Source: an uncultured Solirubrobacterales bacterium (lineage in GTDB: Bacteria > Actinomycetota > Thermoleophilia > Solirubrobacterales > JACPNS01). Taken from it: a stretch of 64,000 bases of DNA. Both the position numbers and the translations under genes were made by a program. Positions 1 to 7,995 of this stretch are shown here, piece after piece (position 1 is the stretch's first letter; every line of letters begins with the position of its first letter). The notes beneath the pieces were generated by a model. The model did no database searches. It saw only the letters and a program-made list of their open reading frames with translations, and was not told the DNA's origin. The stretch lies in the NCBI GenBank assembly GCA_937128795.1, contig CAKZMQ010000023.1, positions 44,497 to 108,496 of the forward strand, given 5' to 3'.

Positions 1-1
1 G

Positions 2-85
2 TTCGTGATGTTGGTCGGCAACTACGCGATGCTCGCGGGCGCACTCAATTCGTTCGGTGTTCCGCTTGAACGCGCTTGGCGATGA
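2..85 (+). CDS. C-terminal end of an unidentified protein
   Basis: An open frame enters from the left edge and encodes 27 residues ending in ...NSFGVPLERAWR before a TGA at 83-85. The segment NYAMLAGALNSFGVPLE is moderately hydrophobic. The gene starts outside the window, so its function cannot be assigned. It converges with the FAD oxidoreductase, whose stop lies about 95 bp away; no hairpin is seen between them. Frame-1 coding is judged only from plausible amino-acid composition, so confidence is low. Confidence 0.4.
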   Translation, partial: FVMLVGNYAMLAGALNSFGVPLERAWR

Positions 86-180
86 TTCTGCACCAGGTCA
101 ATCGAGTAGTCACCGGTTCGATGAAGCTGAAGTGGCGGCGCGCAAGGCCAGCGACCGTGTAACCGGAGCCCCTGCCAGCG

Positions 181-1323
181 CTAGCGCGCCGCCAACTTCG
201 TTCCTGCAGCGCGCAGGCGCTGCATGCGTTGTGAGAGGTGGCGCGAGAAAATCTTCTCGGCATTCTCCCACAGCGGTTCATCCGACACGTCCGCGCCCCT
301 GTGCGGACCTTTGTCGCCGGATGCACGGATGAATGTGCTTGATCCTTCGCTGAGCAGAACTGCATGCAGCTGCGGCCGAAATGGCCGCGATTCCTGGGCT
401 CGTCCGAACCGCACGGCCAGCTCCGAGACGATCGCGTCGGCTTGCTGCGCAGCGATGCTGCCTTGTTTGACCGGAAAATCGGTGATGTCTCCCGCGGCGT
501 AGATCGACTCGGTGTCGCCGACGTGACCGAGGCGATCGACCGGTAGGAAGCCGTTGGCGTCGTGCGGTAGACCGGGGATCCGGCGACCGACCAGATGCGG
601 CAATGCGACCGCTCGTGCCGCGGGAACCTTCGCACCGGTGATCGTCTTGACTTCACCGTCGTCGAACGATTGTGCTCGTGTGCTCGTGTGCAACTTGATC
701 CCGGCGTCCTGTAGTAGTGCCATGACGCGTTCTCCGGCGGCCTCACCGAAAATCTGAAGCGGGCACTGTTCGGGCGTGATCACGTGAATCCGCACGGCGC
801 TCTGCAACTGGTGTCGGGCGCGCGCGGCCGTCAGCAATGCGCATTCGTAGATCGGCAGCGTCCAAGAGGCCCCGGCTGTTGCGACGAATGCAACGCTACG
901 GACGAGACCGGCATCGATCTCGCCGAGCATGTGCCGCAGCTTGATCAGGCTCGCCTTGTCGCCGATCGTCAGCGCGCCGGGTAGGCCTTCGATGGTCTCG
1001 GCACCGGTCGTCACGACCAACGCGTCGAAATCAATCAGCGTGCCCTTTGACGTCATCACCCGTTTGAAGGTCTGGTCGACCCGCGACACTTTGTCGACTA
1101 TCAACTCCACGTCGCAACCATCGACCAGTGAGCGGATCGGCATTTCTGCGACGTGGCGGATGCCGAACGGCTCGAGCACAGTGAACGGGCGGTAGTTGAA
1201 ATCGGCGGTCGGTGAAATCATCGCGACGTCGACATCTACGTACTTGCACTCGTGAAGCCCGATCGCGGTTTCCAAGGCGGCCACGCCGCCGCCGACGATG
1301 ACGATTTTCTGGCGATTCCCCAT
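181..1323 (-). CDS. FAD/NAD(P)-dependent oxidoreductase, sulfide:quinone reductase/NDH-2-like
   Basis: About 380 aa of the two-dinucleotide-binding-domain flavoprotein fold. An N-terminal FAD Rossmann motif (IVGGGVAALE) follows the start directly. A central second Rossmann region has a weak glycine pattern (FVATAGASW). The C-terminal FAD motif is YAAGDITDFP, followed by GSIAAQQAD. This arrangement is shared by sulfide:quinone oxidoreductases and type II NADH dehydrogenases, which pass electrons to quinone at the membrane. The second nucleotide motif is degenerate, which favours an SQR-like or unknown acceptor over NADH use. The ATG at 1323 sits just before the first beta strand; an in-frame TTG at 1332 is the alternative. 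Divergent from the GAF kinase, with about 80 bp between them. Confidence 0.75.
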   Translation of the reverse strand: MGNRQKIVIVGGGVAALETAIGLHECKYVDVDVAMISPTADFNYRPFTVLEPFGIRHVAEMPIRSLVDGCDVELIVDKVSRVDQTFKRVMTSKGTLIDFDALVVTTGAETIEGLPGALTIGDKASLIKLRHMLGEIDAGLVRSVAFVATAGASWTLPIYECALLTAARARHQLQSAVRIHVITPEQCPLQIFGEAAGERVMALLQDAGIKLHTSTRAQSFDDGEVKTITGAKVPAARAVALPHLVGRRIPGLPHDANGFLPVDRLGHVGDTESIYAAGDITDFPVKQGSIAAQQADAIVSELAVRFGRAQESRPFRPQLHAVLLSEGSSTFIRASGDKGPHRGADVSDEPLWENAEKIFSRHLSQRMQRLRAAGTKLAAR

Positions 1324-1355
1324 ATCCACCAAAATCTACGCCTAGTGGGTCGTTT

Positions 1356-1384
1356 TTGACGCGTGCCAACCCCGCGATCAATAT
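1356..1384 (+). promoter_or_regulatory. sigma70-like promoter for the GAF histidine kinase
   Basis: TTGACG at 1356-1361, a 17-bp spacer and CAATAT at 1379-1384 give a good -35/-10 pair. Transcription would begin near 1391. The GTG start at 1403 follows, with TAGGA at 1388-1392 as a possible ribosome-binding site in a very short leader. Read from sequence only. Confidence 0.45.
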
Positions 1385-1402
1385 CCGTAGGATCTACCCA
1401 TC

Positions 1403-2554
1403 GTGACCAGCTCCGAGCTTGATGAATCACGCCTGCGCCGGCTGATCGAGGCCGGTGCCGACGTCGTGTCAAATCTGGACACAGATTCATTACTTGGCCA
1501 AATTGTCGAGACTGCGGCTGAAATAACCGGTGCGCGTTACGCGGCTCTCGGAATCCTCAACGCGAACCGCGACGGACTTGATCGTTTCATCACGTTCGGA
1601 ATCGACGACGAGACGCGCATGCGGATCGGCGACCCGCCCAGCGGCCTCGGCGTGCTCGGAGTGCTGATCAAACATCCCGAACCGATTCGCATGCACCGGG
1701 TTTCAGAACACCCGGAGTCGTTCGGATTTCCGCCGAACCACCCGCCGATGGAGTCATTTCTCGGCGCGCCGATCATCATCGGGGACGACGTATATGGGAA
1801 TCTTTATCTAACCGACAAGCGTGGCGGTGACTTCGATCAATCCGACCAGGACGCGGTGGAGTTGCTCGCGGGCTGGGCCGCCATCGCCATCAACAACGCG
1901 CGAATGGTGCGCAAGGAGCGATTGCGCGCGGTGATCGAAGCTTCCGAGAAGGAGCGCCACCGATGGGCGCTGGAACTGCACGATGAAACACTCCAGGGTC
2001 TTGGAGCGCTTCGTCTGCTGCTCTCCGCCGCACAGCGAAGTGAGGATCCGACTCGGATGCGCGCCGCAATTGAAGACGTGCTGGACCAACTTTCGCTGGA
2101 GATCACCGGATTGCGTGGACTGATCACCGAGCTCCGTCCCGCCGCGCTGGACAGCCTCGGCCTTGAGGCAGCGCTTGAATCACTGGGTCGGCGCGCTGCC
2201 GGAACCGGAGATTTTGATCTCGAACTGGACATCGAATTCGGTCGGCACAGCAGACTTGCAGAGGCCTCCGAGCTCGAGATCACTGCCTATCGGCTGGTGC
2301 AAGAGGCGATCTCGAATGCGAGCAAACACGCACGCGCCTCGCTCGTGGTACTACGCGTGAAGCGCGACGACACAGCGATCGATATTGAGGTGATCGACAA
2401 CGGCGTCGGCTTTGATCCGCAGACAATTCAGGCGGCTGGGTTCGGTTTGACGGGGATGCGTGAGCGGGTCGCGATCGTCAACGGACGTCTCGACATCGAG
2501 TCACAGGCTGGAGAGGGAACGCGCATCCACGCTCACCTTCCGCTCGCCGATTGA
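1403..2554 (+). CDS. GAF-domain sensor histidine kinase (HisKA_3, NarL/DevS-type)
   Basis: 383 aa, cytosolic, with no membrane segment. Residues about 20-165 form a GAF domain (ARYAALGIL ... GDDVYGNLYLTDK), as in DevS/DosS kinases that sense ligands or redox. A HisKA_3 dimerisation helix follows, with the phosphoacceptor His in ERHRWALELHDETLQGL. The C-terminal HATPase has an N-box (QEAISNASKHA), G1 (DNGVGFD) and G2 (GFGLTGMRERV). It should phosphorylate a NarL/FixJ-type regulator, and such a gene lies immediately downstream in the opposite orientation. The GTG at 1403 is chosen because it precedes the first helix and follows a promoter and AGGA. The ligand bound by the GAF domain cannot be read from sequence. 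Confidence 0.88.
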   Translation: MTSSELDESRLRRLIEAGADVVSNLDTDSLLGQIVETAAEITGARYAALGILNANRDGLDRFITFGIDDETRMRIGDPPSGLGVLGVLIKHPEPIRMHRVSEHPESFGFPPNHPPMESFLGAPIIIGDDVYGNLYLTDKRGGDFDQSDQDAVELLAGWAAIAINNARMVRKERLRAVIEASEKERHRWALELHDETLQGLGALRLLLSAAQRSEDPTRMRAAIEDVLDQLSLEITGLRGLITELRPAALDSLGLEAALESLGRRAAGTGDFDLELDIEFGRHSRLAEASELEITAYRLVQEAISNASKHARASLVVLRVKRDDTAIDIEVIDNGVGFDPQTIQAAGFGLTGMRERVAIVNGRLDIESQAGEGTRIHAHLPLAD

Positions 2555-2560
2555 CCGGTG

Positions 2561-3220
2561 CTACGGATCGATCAGGCCGTTGTCGAGCGCGAAACGTACG
2601 AGTTCGGCACGCGTTCCGAGTTCCAGTTTCTGCTGAATGTGCGCGCGGTGCGATTCGACGGTTCGAACGCTCAAAAACAACTGCTTGGCGACCTCACTGT
2701 TGGTGTGCCCGAGCGCGATCAATCCGAGCACCTCTCGTTCGCGCGGCGTGAGCAGCGAGTTTGCGCCGGTCGAATCGGACTGTGCGGCAAGTTTTGCGCC
2801 CAGCCGAGGGTTCAGGTAGGTGTCGCCGCGAGCGGCGAGTCGTACGGCCTCGACCAATTCCTCGTCGGCCGCCTCCTTGAGCACATAACCGTGAGCACCG
2901 GCCTGCATCGCCTCGCGAGCAAACGCCGGATCGTCTTGCATCGTCAGAATCACGACCTTCGTGCTCGGCGAAATCTCGTGAATCTTGGGAATCGCCTCGA
3001 GCGTGGAGGCGCCGGGCATGTTCAGATCAAGCATCGCGACGCTTGGCTTGTGTCCGAGGACGTAGCGGACCGCGGAATCGGCGTCTCCGGCCTCGGCGAC
3101 GACCTCGAAGTCTGCCTCGGCATCGAGCAACAGCTTCAGCCCGGATCGCACGACCGCGTGGTCGTCGGCAATTACGATTGTGGTGGTCGTACGGTCGTCG
3201 GTTTCCGATTTCGTGTGCAT
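2561..3220 (-). CDS. NarL/FixJ-family response regulator
   Basis: 219 aa. The N-terminal receiver domain carries the acidic pair IADDHAVVR, the phosphoacceptor Asp in MLDLNMPG, a Thr switch (ILTMQDD) and the conserved Lys in GYVLKEA. The C-terminal LuxR-type HTH begins LLTPREREVLGLIA and continues to NSEVAKQLFLSVRTVESH. It binds DNA after phosphorylation, most likely by the adjacent GAF kinase, whose stop codon lies only six bases away on the other strand. The ATG at 3220 is preceded by TAGGA; a TTG one codon upstream is the alternative. Its tail-to-tail arrangement with the kinase means the pair cannot share one transcript. Confidence 0.9.
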   Translation of the reverse strand: MHTKSETDDRTTTTIVIADDHAVVRSGLKLLLDAEADFEVVAEAGDADSAVRYVLGHKPSVAMLDLNMPGASTLEAIPKIHEISPSTKVVILTMQDDPAFAREAMQAGAHGYVLKEAADEELVEAVRLAARGDTYLNPRLGAKLAAQSDSTGANSLLTPREREVLGLIALGHTNSEVAKQLFLSVRTVESHRAHIQQKLELGTRAELVRFALDNGLIDP

Positions 3221-3297
3221 CAAATTTCGATCCTACGTCAGCGTCGTTACGGTAGTGCGATGTCGGAAGCGTCCCTCAGTAGTTCTCCGGAAATCGT

Positions 3298-4044
3298 TTG
3301 AGCGAGCTTCTGATCGTTTTCCTCGCCGGATTGGCGACGATGATCGCCACTGGCTTCGGCGTGATTCCCGTGGTGTTGCTCGGCAGCAACGCCGAAATCT
3401 GGCGTCCCCTGCTTTGCGGTCTGGCAGTCGGTGCGATGGCCGTGGCGTCGGTCGTCGGGCTGCTGCAGCCGGGACTCGATGTCGGAACGCCGCTCGAGGT
3501 GTACGGCGGACTGGTTCTGGGCGTTGGCCTGTTCTTTGTGATTCGCGCGACGTTGCGCAAACGAGAGGTCTCGATCGGCGAGGTTCGCGGCGCAGACGTC
3601 CGTCGCGCGGCGTTGGTCTTTGCCGTGTTGTTTGCGCACAGTCTCCCAGAGGGGTTCGCGATCGGAACTGCCTACGCCGCGCCGGACGCGGAGGTCGGAC
3701 TGTTTGTGATCCTCGCGATCGCGTTGCAGAACGTTCCCGAAGGCACAAGCGTCGCGATTCCGATGCAAGATGCTGGAATCGGGTTCTGGCGCCAGTTCTG
3801 GGCGGCAACCGCAACCAGCATCCCTCAACCGGTCGGCGCGGTGTTCGCCTATCTGGCCGTCGACCGGATCGCCAGCGGGCTGTTGCCGATTTCGTTCGGC
3901 TTCGCCGCTGGCGCAATGCTCGTGCTGGTTGCCCTTGAGATGGTGCCTCAGGCGTTCGTGCGCGGCGGAGTTTCGCGGGCATTCATTGGTACGGCGATCG
4001 GTGCCGCGATGATCTTCGCACTGGAGTCCGTCGTCAACCTTTGA
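3298..4044 (+). CDS. ZIP-family metal (zinc) permease
   Basis: 248 aa integral membrane protein with about eight hydrophobic segments. The ZIP-family transmembrane helix IV and V metal-site motifs are visible as HSLPEGFAIG and ALQNVPEGTS. The family moves Zn2+ or other divalent cations into the cytoplasm. A His/Arg-containing loop (RKREVSIGEVRGADVRR) lies between helices III and IV. The start is a TTG at 3298, just before the first hydrophobic segment; no better start fits. The gene diverges from the response regulator with 77 bp between them, so regulation by that regulator is possible but not shown. Confidence 0.85.
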   Translation: MSELLIVFLAGLATMIATGFGVIPVVLLGSNAEIWRPLLCGLAVGAMAVASVVGLLQPGLDVGTPLEVYGGLVLGVGLFFVIRATLRKREVSIGEVRGADVRRAALVFAVLFAHSLPEGFAIGTAYAAPDAEVGLFVILAIALQNVPEGTSVAIPMQDAGIGFWRQFWAATATSIPQPVGAVFAYLAVDRIASGLLPISFGFAAGAMLVLVALEMVPQAFVRGGVSRAFIGTAIGAAMIFALESVVNL

Positions 4045-4062
4045 AGCAGTTCAACGCAACAG

Positions 4063-4434
4063 TTACTTCTCAATAAGTTCGATGCGGTACTGGTCGGGAT
4101 CGCGCACAAAACAGAGTCGTGATCCACCTTCGCGAACGCTGTAGGGCGGCTTCTCGGGTTCGATGCCAACTGCTGCCAATTGCTGCAGCGTTGCATCGAT
4201 GTCATCAACCGTGATCGCGATGTGGCCGTATCCAGTGCCGAGTTCGTAGCTGTCGACGCCATAGTTGTAGGTCAATTCCAACCGGGCACCGTCGCCGGGC
4301 AGTCCCATGAAAACGTTGATCGCCTCGTCGCCGATTGGCATGCGCCTGAGCTCCTCGAATCCGAGCTTGCGGTAGAAGCTCACCGAGCGATCGATGTCAG
4401 AAATCCGATAGCAGGTGTGGATCAGTTCGCTCAT
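4063..4434 (-). CDS. VOC/glyoxalase-family protein (lactoylglutathione lyase-like)
   Basis: 123 aa, the normal length of a single glyoxalase I-type module with two beta-alpha-beta-beta-beta units. Metal ligands typical of GloA are visible: His in LIHTCYRI, Glu in RLELTYN, His in GYGHIAI and Glu in RIELIE. This matches the lactoylglutathione lyase pattern, with an isomerase or lyase activity on a hemithioacetal. Glutathione is unusual in actinobacteria, so the thiol partner could be mycothiol or another compound. It lies 26 bp downstream of the acyl-CoA ligase on the same strand and could be co-transcribed. Confidence 0.85.
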   Translation of the reverse strand: MSELIHTCYRISDIDRSVSFYRKLGFEELRRMPIGDEAINVFMGLPGDGARLELTYNYGVDSYELGTGYGHIAITVDDIDATLQQLAAVGIEPEKPPYSVREGGSRLCFVRDPDQYRIELIEK

Positions 4435-4460
4435 TGCTTGGGCGAACGCTAACCGAACGG

Positions 4461-6149
4461 CTATTCGGTTGAGTCGGTGGCGCCGACTGGCTGTTCGTTA
4501 GCTCCGTCATCGCTCGCGGGCTTGGCCGAACCGTTGTCGTGCTCACGCAGGTCGCGCTTGAGAATCTTGCCGGTCGCGTTGCGCGGGAGTTCTTTCAGGA
4601 AGACCACCTCGCGCGGCACCTTGAAGTTGGCAAGGTGCTGCTTCACGTGCGACTTGATTGAGGCCTCGTCGACGTCGTGGTCGGAGTGTTTGACAACGAA
4701 GGCCTTGAGACGCTCTCCAAATTGTTCGTCGTCAACGCCGATCACGGCCGTCTCGTGCACGGCGTCGTGACGGGCGATCACGTCCTCCACCTCGATCGGG
4801 TAGACGTTTTCTCCGCCCGAGACGATCATCTCGTCGATGCGGCCGTCGATGAAAAGCCGGTCGTTTTCGTCGAGGTGGCCAAGGTCGCCGGTGCCCGCCA
4901 TGTCGGCCATCGCGTTCCTTTTTTCACCACCGGTGTAGCCCTCGAAAATCATGTCGTGCTTGACGAATATTTGACCGGTTTCGCCGCGCGGCAGCTCGAT
5001 GCCCTGATCGTCCACAATCTTCAACTCAGTACCGGTCGGTGCCTTCCCGGCGGTACCGGGAGCGGCGCGCATGTCTTCCGGTCCGGCAATCGTCGCCCAG
5101 GCAACCTCGGTCGATCCATAGACGTTGTAGAGCACATCGCCAAACTCATCCATGAATTCGGTCGCAAGTTCACCTTGGAGCGCGGAACCGCTGGCGCAGA
5201 CCGAGCTGAGACTGGAGACGTTGTATTTGCGACGCGTCTCCTCGGGCAGATCGAGCAAGCGCTGGAGCATCACGGGGACGACCGTCATCATGTCGACCTG
5301 TTCGCGCTCGATCGTGCGAAGCGTGTCTTCCGGGTCGAAACGACGCCGCAAGATCGTCGTGCCACGGAACGTCAGGTTGGCCGAGAAGTTCGAAAAGCCC
5401 CACGCATGAAATAGCGGTGCGGCCACGAGCATCCGGTCGCCGCGACGGTAGGGGATCGTCGAGACCACGGCGAGCAGGCTCTTTAGACCACGCGGTTCGG
5501 CGCGGGCGGCGCCCTTCGGCTTGCCGGTGGTTCCCGAAGTGAGGATGATCGTGCGGCCGGTACGCTCCGGTGCCGGCGGCTCCTCGGTGCTGCGACCCTC
5601 GCGCAGGTCGTCGAGCGTCGCAAAGCTCGGTGCGTCCGAATCCTGCCATGCGATGAAGACCGGGCGATCCTGCAAGGCGCCATCGAGCAGCGCGACGTAC
5701 TCCTCGTCCATGATCACCGCATCCGCGTTCTGGTCTTCGATCACTTGGACTAGCTGCGGGCCGGCGAATGCGGTGTTCAGCAATAGTCCATCGGCGCCGA
5801 CTTTGAGCGTCGCGACGAACGACTCGATGAATCCGCGATGGTTGCGGCAGAGTATTGCCACGCGGCTGTCGGCACCGACGCCATGAGCCGCCAATCCGTG
5901 CGCGATCTGATTCGTGCGTTCGTGCACTTCTTTGTGAGTGAGGGTTCCGAGTTCATCGATGATCGCCGGCTCGTTCGGGACGGCTACCGCATTGATCGCA
6001 TAGCCGGCAGGTTGGGTCGGGCCGTATTTTTTCATCGCGCGCTTCATCGCGAGCAATACCTTGGGATGCGTCGGGCGCACCATCTTGGTGTTGTGCAGAG
6101 TCTTGGCAAGTTCGCCGTAGCGCTTGCCGGCTTCAGATAGCTTGCCCAT
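4461..6149 (-). CDS. Acyl-CoA synthetase (fatty-acid-CoA ligase, FadD family)
   Basis: 562 aa ANL-superfamily adenylate-forming enzyme that activates a carboxylic acid with ATP and CoA. The P-loop-like A3 motif is ILTSGTTGKPKG. A5 is YGSTEV, A7 is GDLGHLDENDRLFIDGR, A8 is IVSGGENVYPIE, and the catalytic Lys lies in RNATGKILKR. The N-terminal 50 residues are basic. The C-terminal 25 residues are acidic and Ala/Ser-rich and look disordered. The family is similar to mycobacterial FadD12-type ligases; the substrate is not readable. Its ATG shares one base with the TGA of the upstream GMC oxidoreductase, implying translational coupling and a joint lipid or sterol task. Confidence 0.88.
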   Translation of the reverse strand: MGKLSEAGKRYGELAKTLHNTKMVRPTHPKVLLAMKRAMKKYGPTQPAGYAINAVAVPNEPAIIDELGTLTHKEVHERTNQIAHGLAAHGVGADSRVAILCRNHRGFIESFVATLKVGADGLLLNTAFAGPQLVQVIEDQNADAVIMDEEYVALLDGALQDRPVFIAWQDSDAPSFATLDDLREGRSTEEPPAPERTGRTIILTSGTTGKPKGAARAEPRGLKSLLAVVSTIPYRRGDRMLVAAPLFHAWGFSNFSANLTFRGTTILRRRFDPEDTLRTIEREQVDMMTVVPVMLQRLLDLPEETRRKYNVSSLSSVCASGSALQGELATEFMDEFGDVLYNVYGSTEVAWATIAGPEDMRAAPGTAGKAPTGTELKIVDDQGIELPRGETGQIFVKHDMIFEGYTGGEKRNAMADMAGTGDLGHLDENDRLFIDGRIDEMIVSGGENVYPIEVEDVIARHDAVHETAVIGVDDEQFGERLKAFVVKHSDHDVDEASIKSHVKQHLANFKVPREVVFLKELPRNATGKILKRDLREHDNGSAKPASDDGANEQPVGATDSTE

Positions 6150-7873
6150 CAGAGTTCACTGACCGCCGTTGCCGCGCGCGGCTCTGTGAAATTCTCGGCG
6201 CGCAGATCGAATTCGCCGACCTCGCCCTTGCTGGGCACGGCGGTCATCGCATGCTCGGATATCGCCGTGATCGTCAGGCTCGGATTGACGCCCGGGTTGG
6301 CTGGCATCGCGGAGCCGTCGCAGATCAGGAAATTGTCGTAGCCGAAAACCCTGTTGTGCCGGTCGACAACACCTGTGTTCGCGTTCTTGCCGATCACCGC
6401 ACCTCCGAGAATATGGGCAGTTGTCGGGATGTTGAACAACACCTCGAAGATGCTGCTCTGCGGCACGCCGCCCATCCGCTTGGCGGCGAGTTCGGCGGCC
6501 TTATTGGCCGCTGGGATGAATCGAGGGTTCGGGTTCACTGGGTCTTCTTCCGTGCTCAGACGCCATCCGCCACCGAACAAGTTCTTCTTCGGGCGCAGCT
6601 TCAGCGAGTTGTCGAGCGTCTGCATCACGAGGATGATCATCGTTCGACGCGACCAATGGTAGGCACCCAGCAAACGAACTACATGGGCCGGGTGACGAAT
6701 CGCCATCGCGAGAAACTTCAGCGGGCGTGTCACGCGGTTGCCCTCGCCCGTCAGTAGCGTGAACGTGCGGCCCATTGCGTCGCCACCGTGACCGTATGCG
6801 ACGTTCTCGATGTGGGTGTTCTCGTCCGGGTAGAAACTTGAACTGATCGCCACGGAGGCCGTGTAATCGACAGAGTCGTCCTTCGCGGTCACGGCAAGAA
6901 TCGCTTCGCTGTTCGTGCGTACGAGTTCGCCAAGCCGGTGAGAGATTCGCGGAAGCGAGCCGTTGAGCTTGCAGTTTGCGAGCAGCTTGTTGGTGCCGAA
7001 AGCACCGGCCGACATCACGACTCCGCGCGAGCGGATCGTCTTGCGACCTTTGAACAGCCAGGCTCCCGATCGCACTGTGGTGACTTCGTACCCGGCCGAC
7101 CCGTCGCGCCGGCCGTTGGCGGCGCGAATCGGCTTGATGTCGGTGACTGTGCGAAGGGGCTCAACCTGTACGCCGAGCTTCTCTGCGAACCACAAGTAGT
7201 TCTTCACGAGCGTGTTTTTCGCGCCGAAACGACAGCCCATCATGCACGAACCGCAGTGGTGGCAGGCAGTGCGTTCTGGTCCCTCGCCGCCGAAGTACGG
7301 ATCGGGGACGGTCTGACCCTTTTGCCCGGGTTCGCCGAAGAAGACGCCAACGCGAGTCTTGGTGTAAGTCTCGGGAACCCCGAAATCCTCGGCCAGCCCC
7401 TTGATGACGCCGTCGGCCGGCTGATCGAAGGGCACCTCTGTCACGCCGAGCATCTGCTCTGCCGTGTCGTAGTGCGGCTGCAGCACATCCGACCAATCCT
7501 CCATGCCTGCCCACTGTCGGTCTTCGAAAAACTTCGGACGTGCGCGGTAGAGCGTGTTCGCGTAGCCGAGACTTCCTCCTCCGACGCCACAACCGCTCAG
7601 CACGACGACGTCCTTGAAAAACGTCATCCGGAAGATGCCTTTCATCTTCGCGAACGGTCGCCAAAAATAGCGCTGAGGATGCCGGTACATCGTCTCGGCG
7701 AAGTCGTCGTCTTCGAAACGCGCGCCGCACTCGAGGACCTTGACGTCGTAGCCCTTCTCGGCCAAGCGCAGCGCGGAGACGCTGCCGCCAAATCCAGAGC
7801 CGACGATGATCCAGTCGTGGTCGTATTGGCTGTTTTTCAAGGTCGCGTCCGTGTGGTCTTGCGTTGGCAACAC
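6149..7873 (-). CDS. GMC-family FAD oxidoreductase, cholesterol oxidase (ChoD)-like
   Basis: 574 aa. The N-terminal FAD-binding motif is IVGSGFGGSVSALRLAEKG, followed by GCGVGGGSLGYANT. A cysteine cluster CHHCGSCMMGC with GAKNTLVKNYL is characteristic of the ChoD subgroup of GMC oxidoreductases. The C-terminal catalytic region reads TAHILGGAVIG and DGSAMPANPGVNPSLTI. The family oxidises sterols or other bulky alcohols; the true substrate of ChoD-type enzymes is debated, so cholesterol is not asserted. The start is GTG 7873. It ends on the first base of the acyl-CoA ligase gene, forming a coupled two-gene unit. Confidence 0.85.
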   Translation of the reverse strand: MLPTQDHTDATLKNSQYDHDWIIVGSGFGGSVSALRLAEKGYDVKVLECGARFEDDDFAETMYRHPQRYFWRPFAKMKGIFRMTFFKDVVVLSGCGVGGGSLGYANTLYRARPKFFEDRQWAGMEDWSDVLQPHYDTAEQMLGVTEVPFDQPADGVIKGLAEDFGVPETYTKTRVGVFFGEPGQKGQTVPDPYFGGEGPERTACHHCGSCMMGCRFGAKNTLVKNYLWFAEKLGVQVEPLRTVTDIKPIRAANGRRDGSAGYEVTTVRSGAWLFKGRKTIRSRGVVMSAGAFGTNKLLANCKLNGSLPRISHRLGELVRTNSEAILAVTAKDDSVDYTASVAISSSFYPDENTHIENVAYGHGGDAMGRTFTLLTGEGNRVTRPLKFLAMAIRHPAHVVRLLGAYHWSRRTMIILVMQTLDNSLKLRPKKNLFGGGWRLSTEEDPVNPNPRFIPAANKAAELAAKRMGGVPQSSIFEVLFNIPTTAHILGGAVIGKNANTGVVDRHNRVFGYDNFLICDGSAMPANPGVNPSLTITAISEHAMTAVPSKGEVGEFDLRAENFTEPRAATAVSEL

Positions 7874-7995
7874 GGACAGAAGCGAGATTACGCGTCGTCA
7901 TCCCCGTTGCGGATTTGCAGATTCTATCTGCGTTTCGTCGGATTGACAACGATCGGTTGGAAGTTTCCCCTCGTGCGCTCGCTCACGCCATCAGG

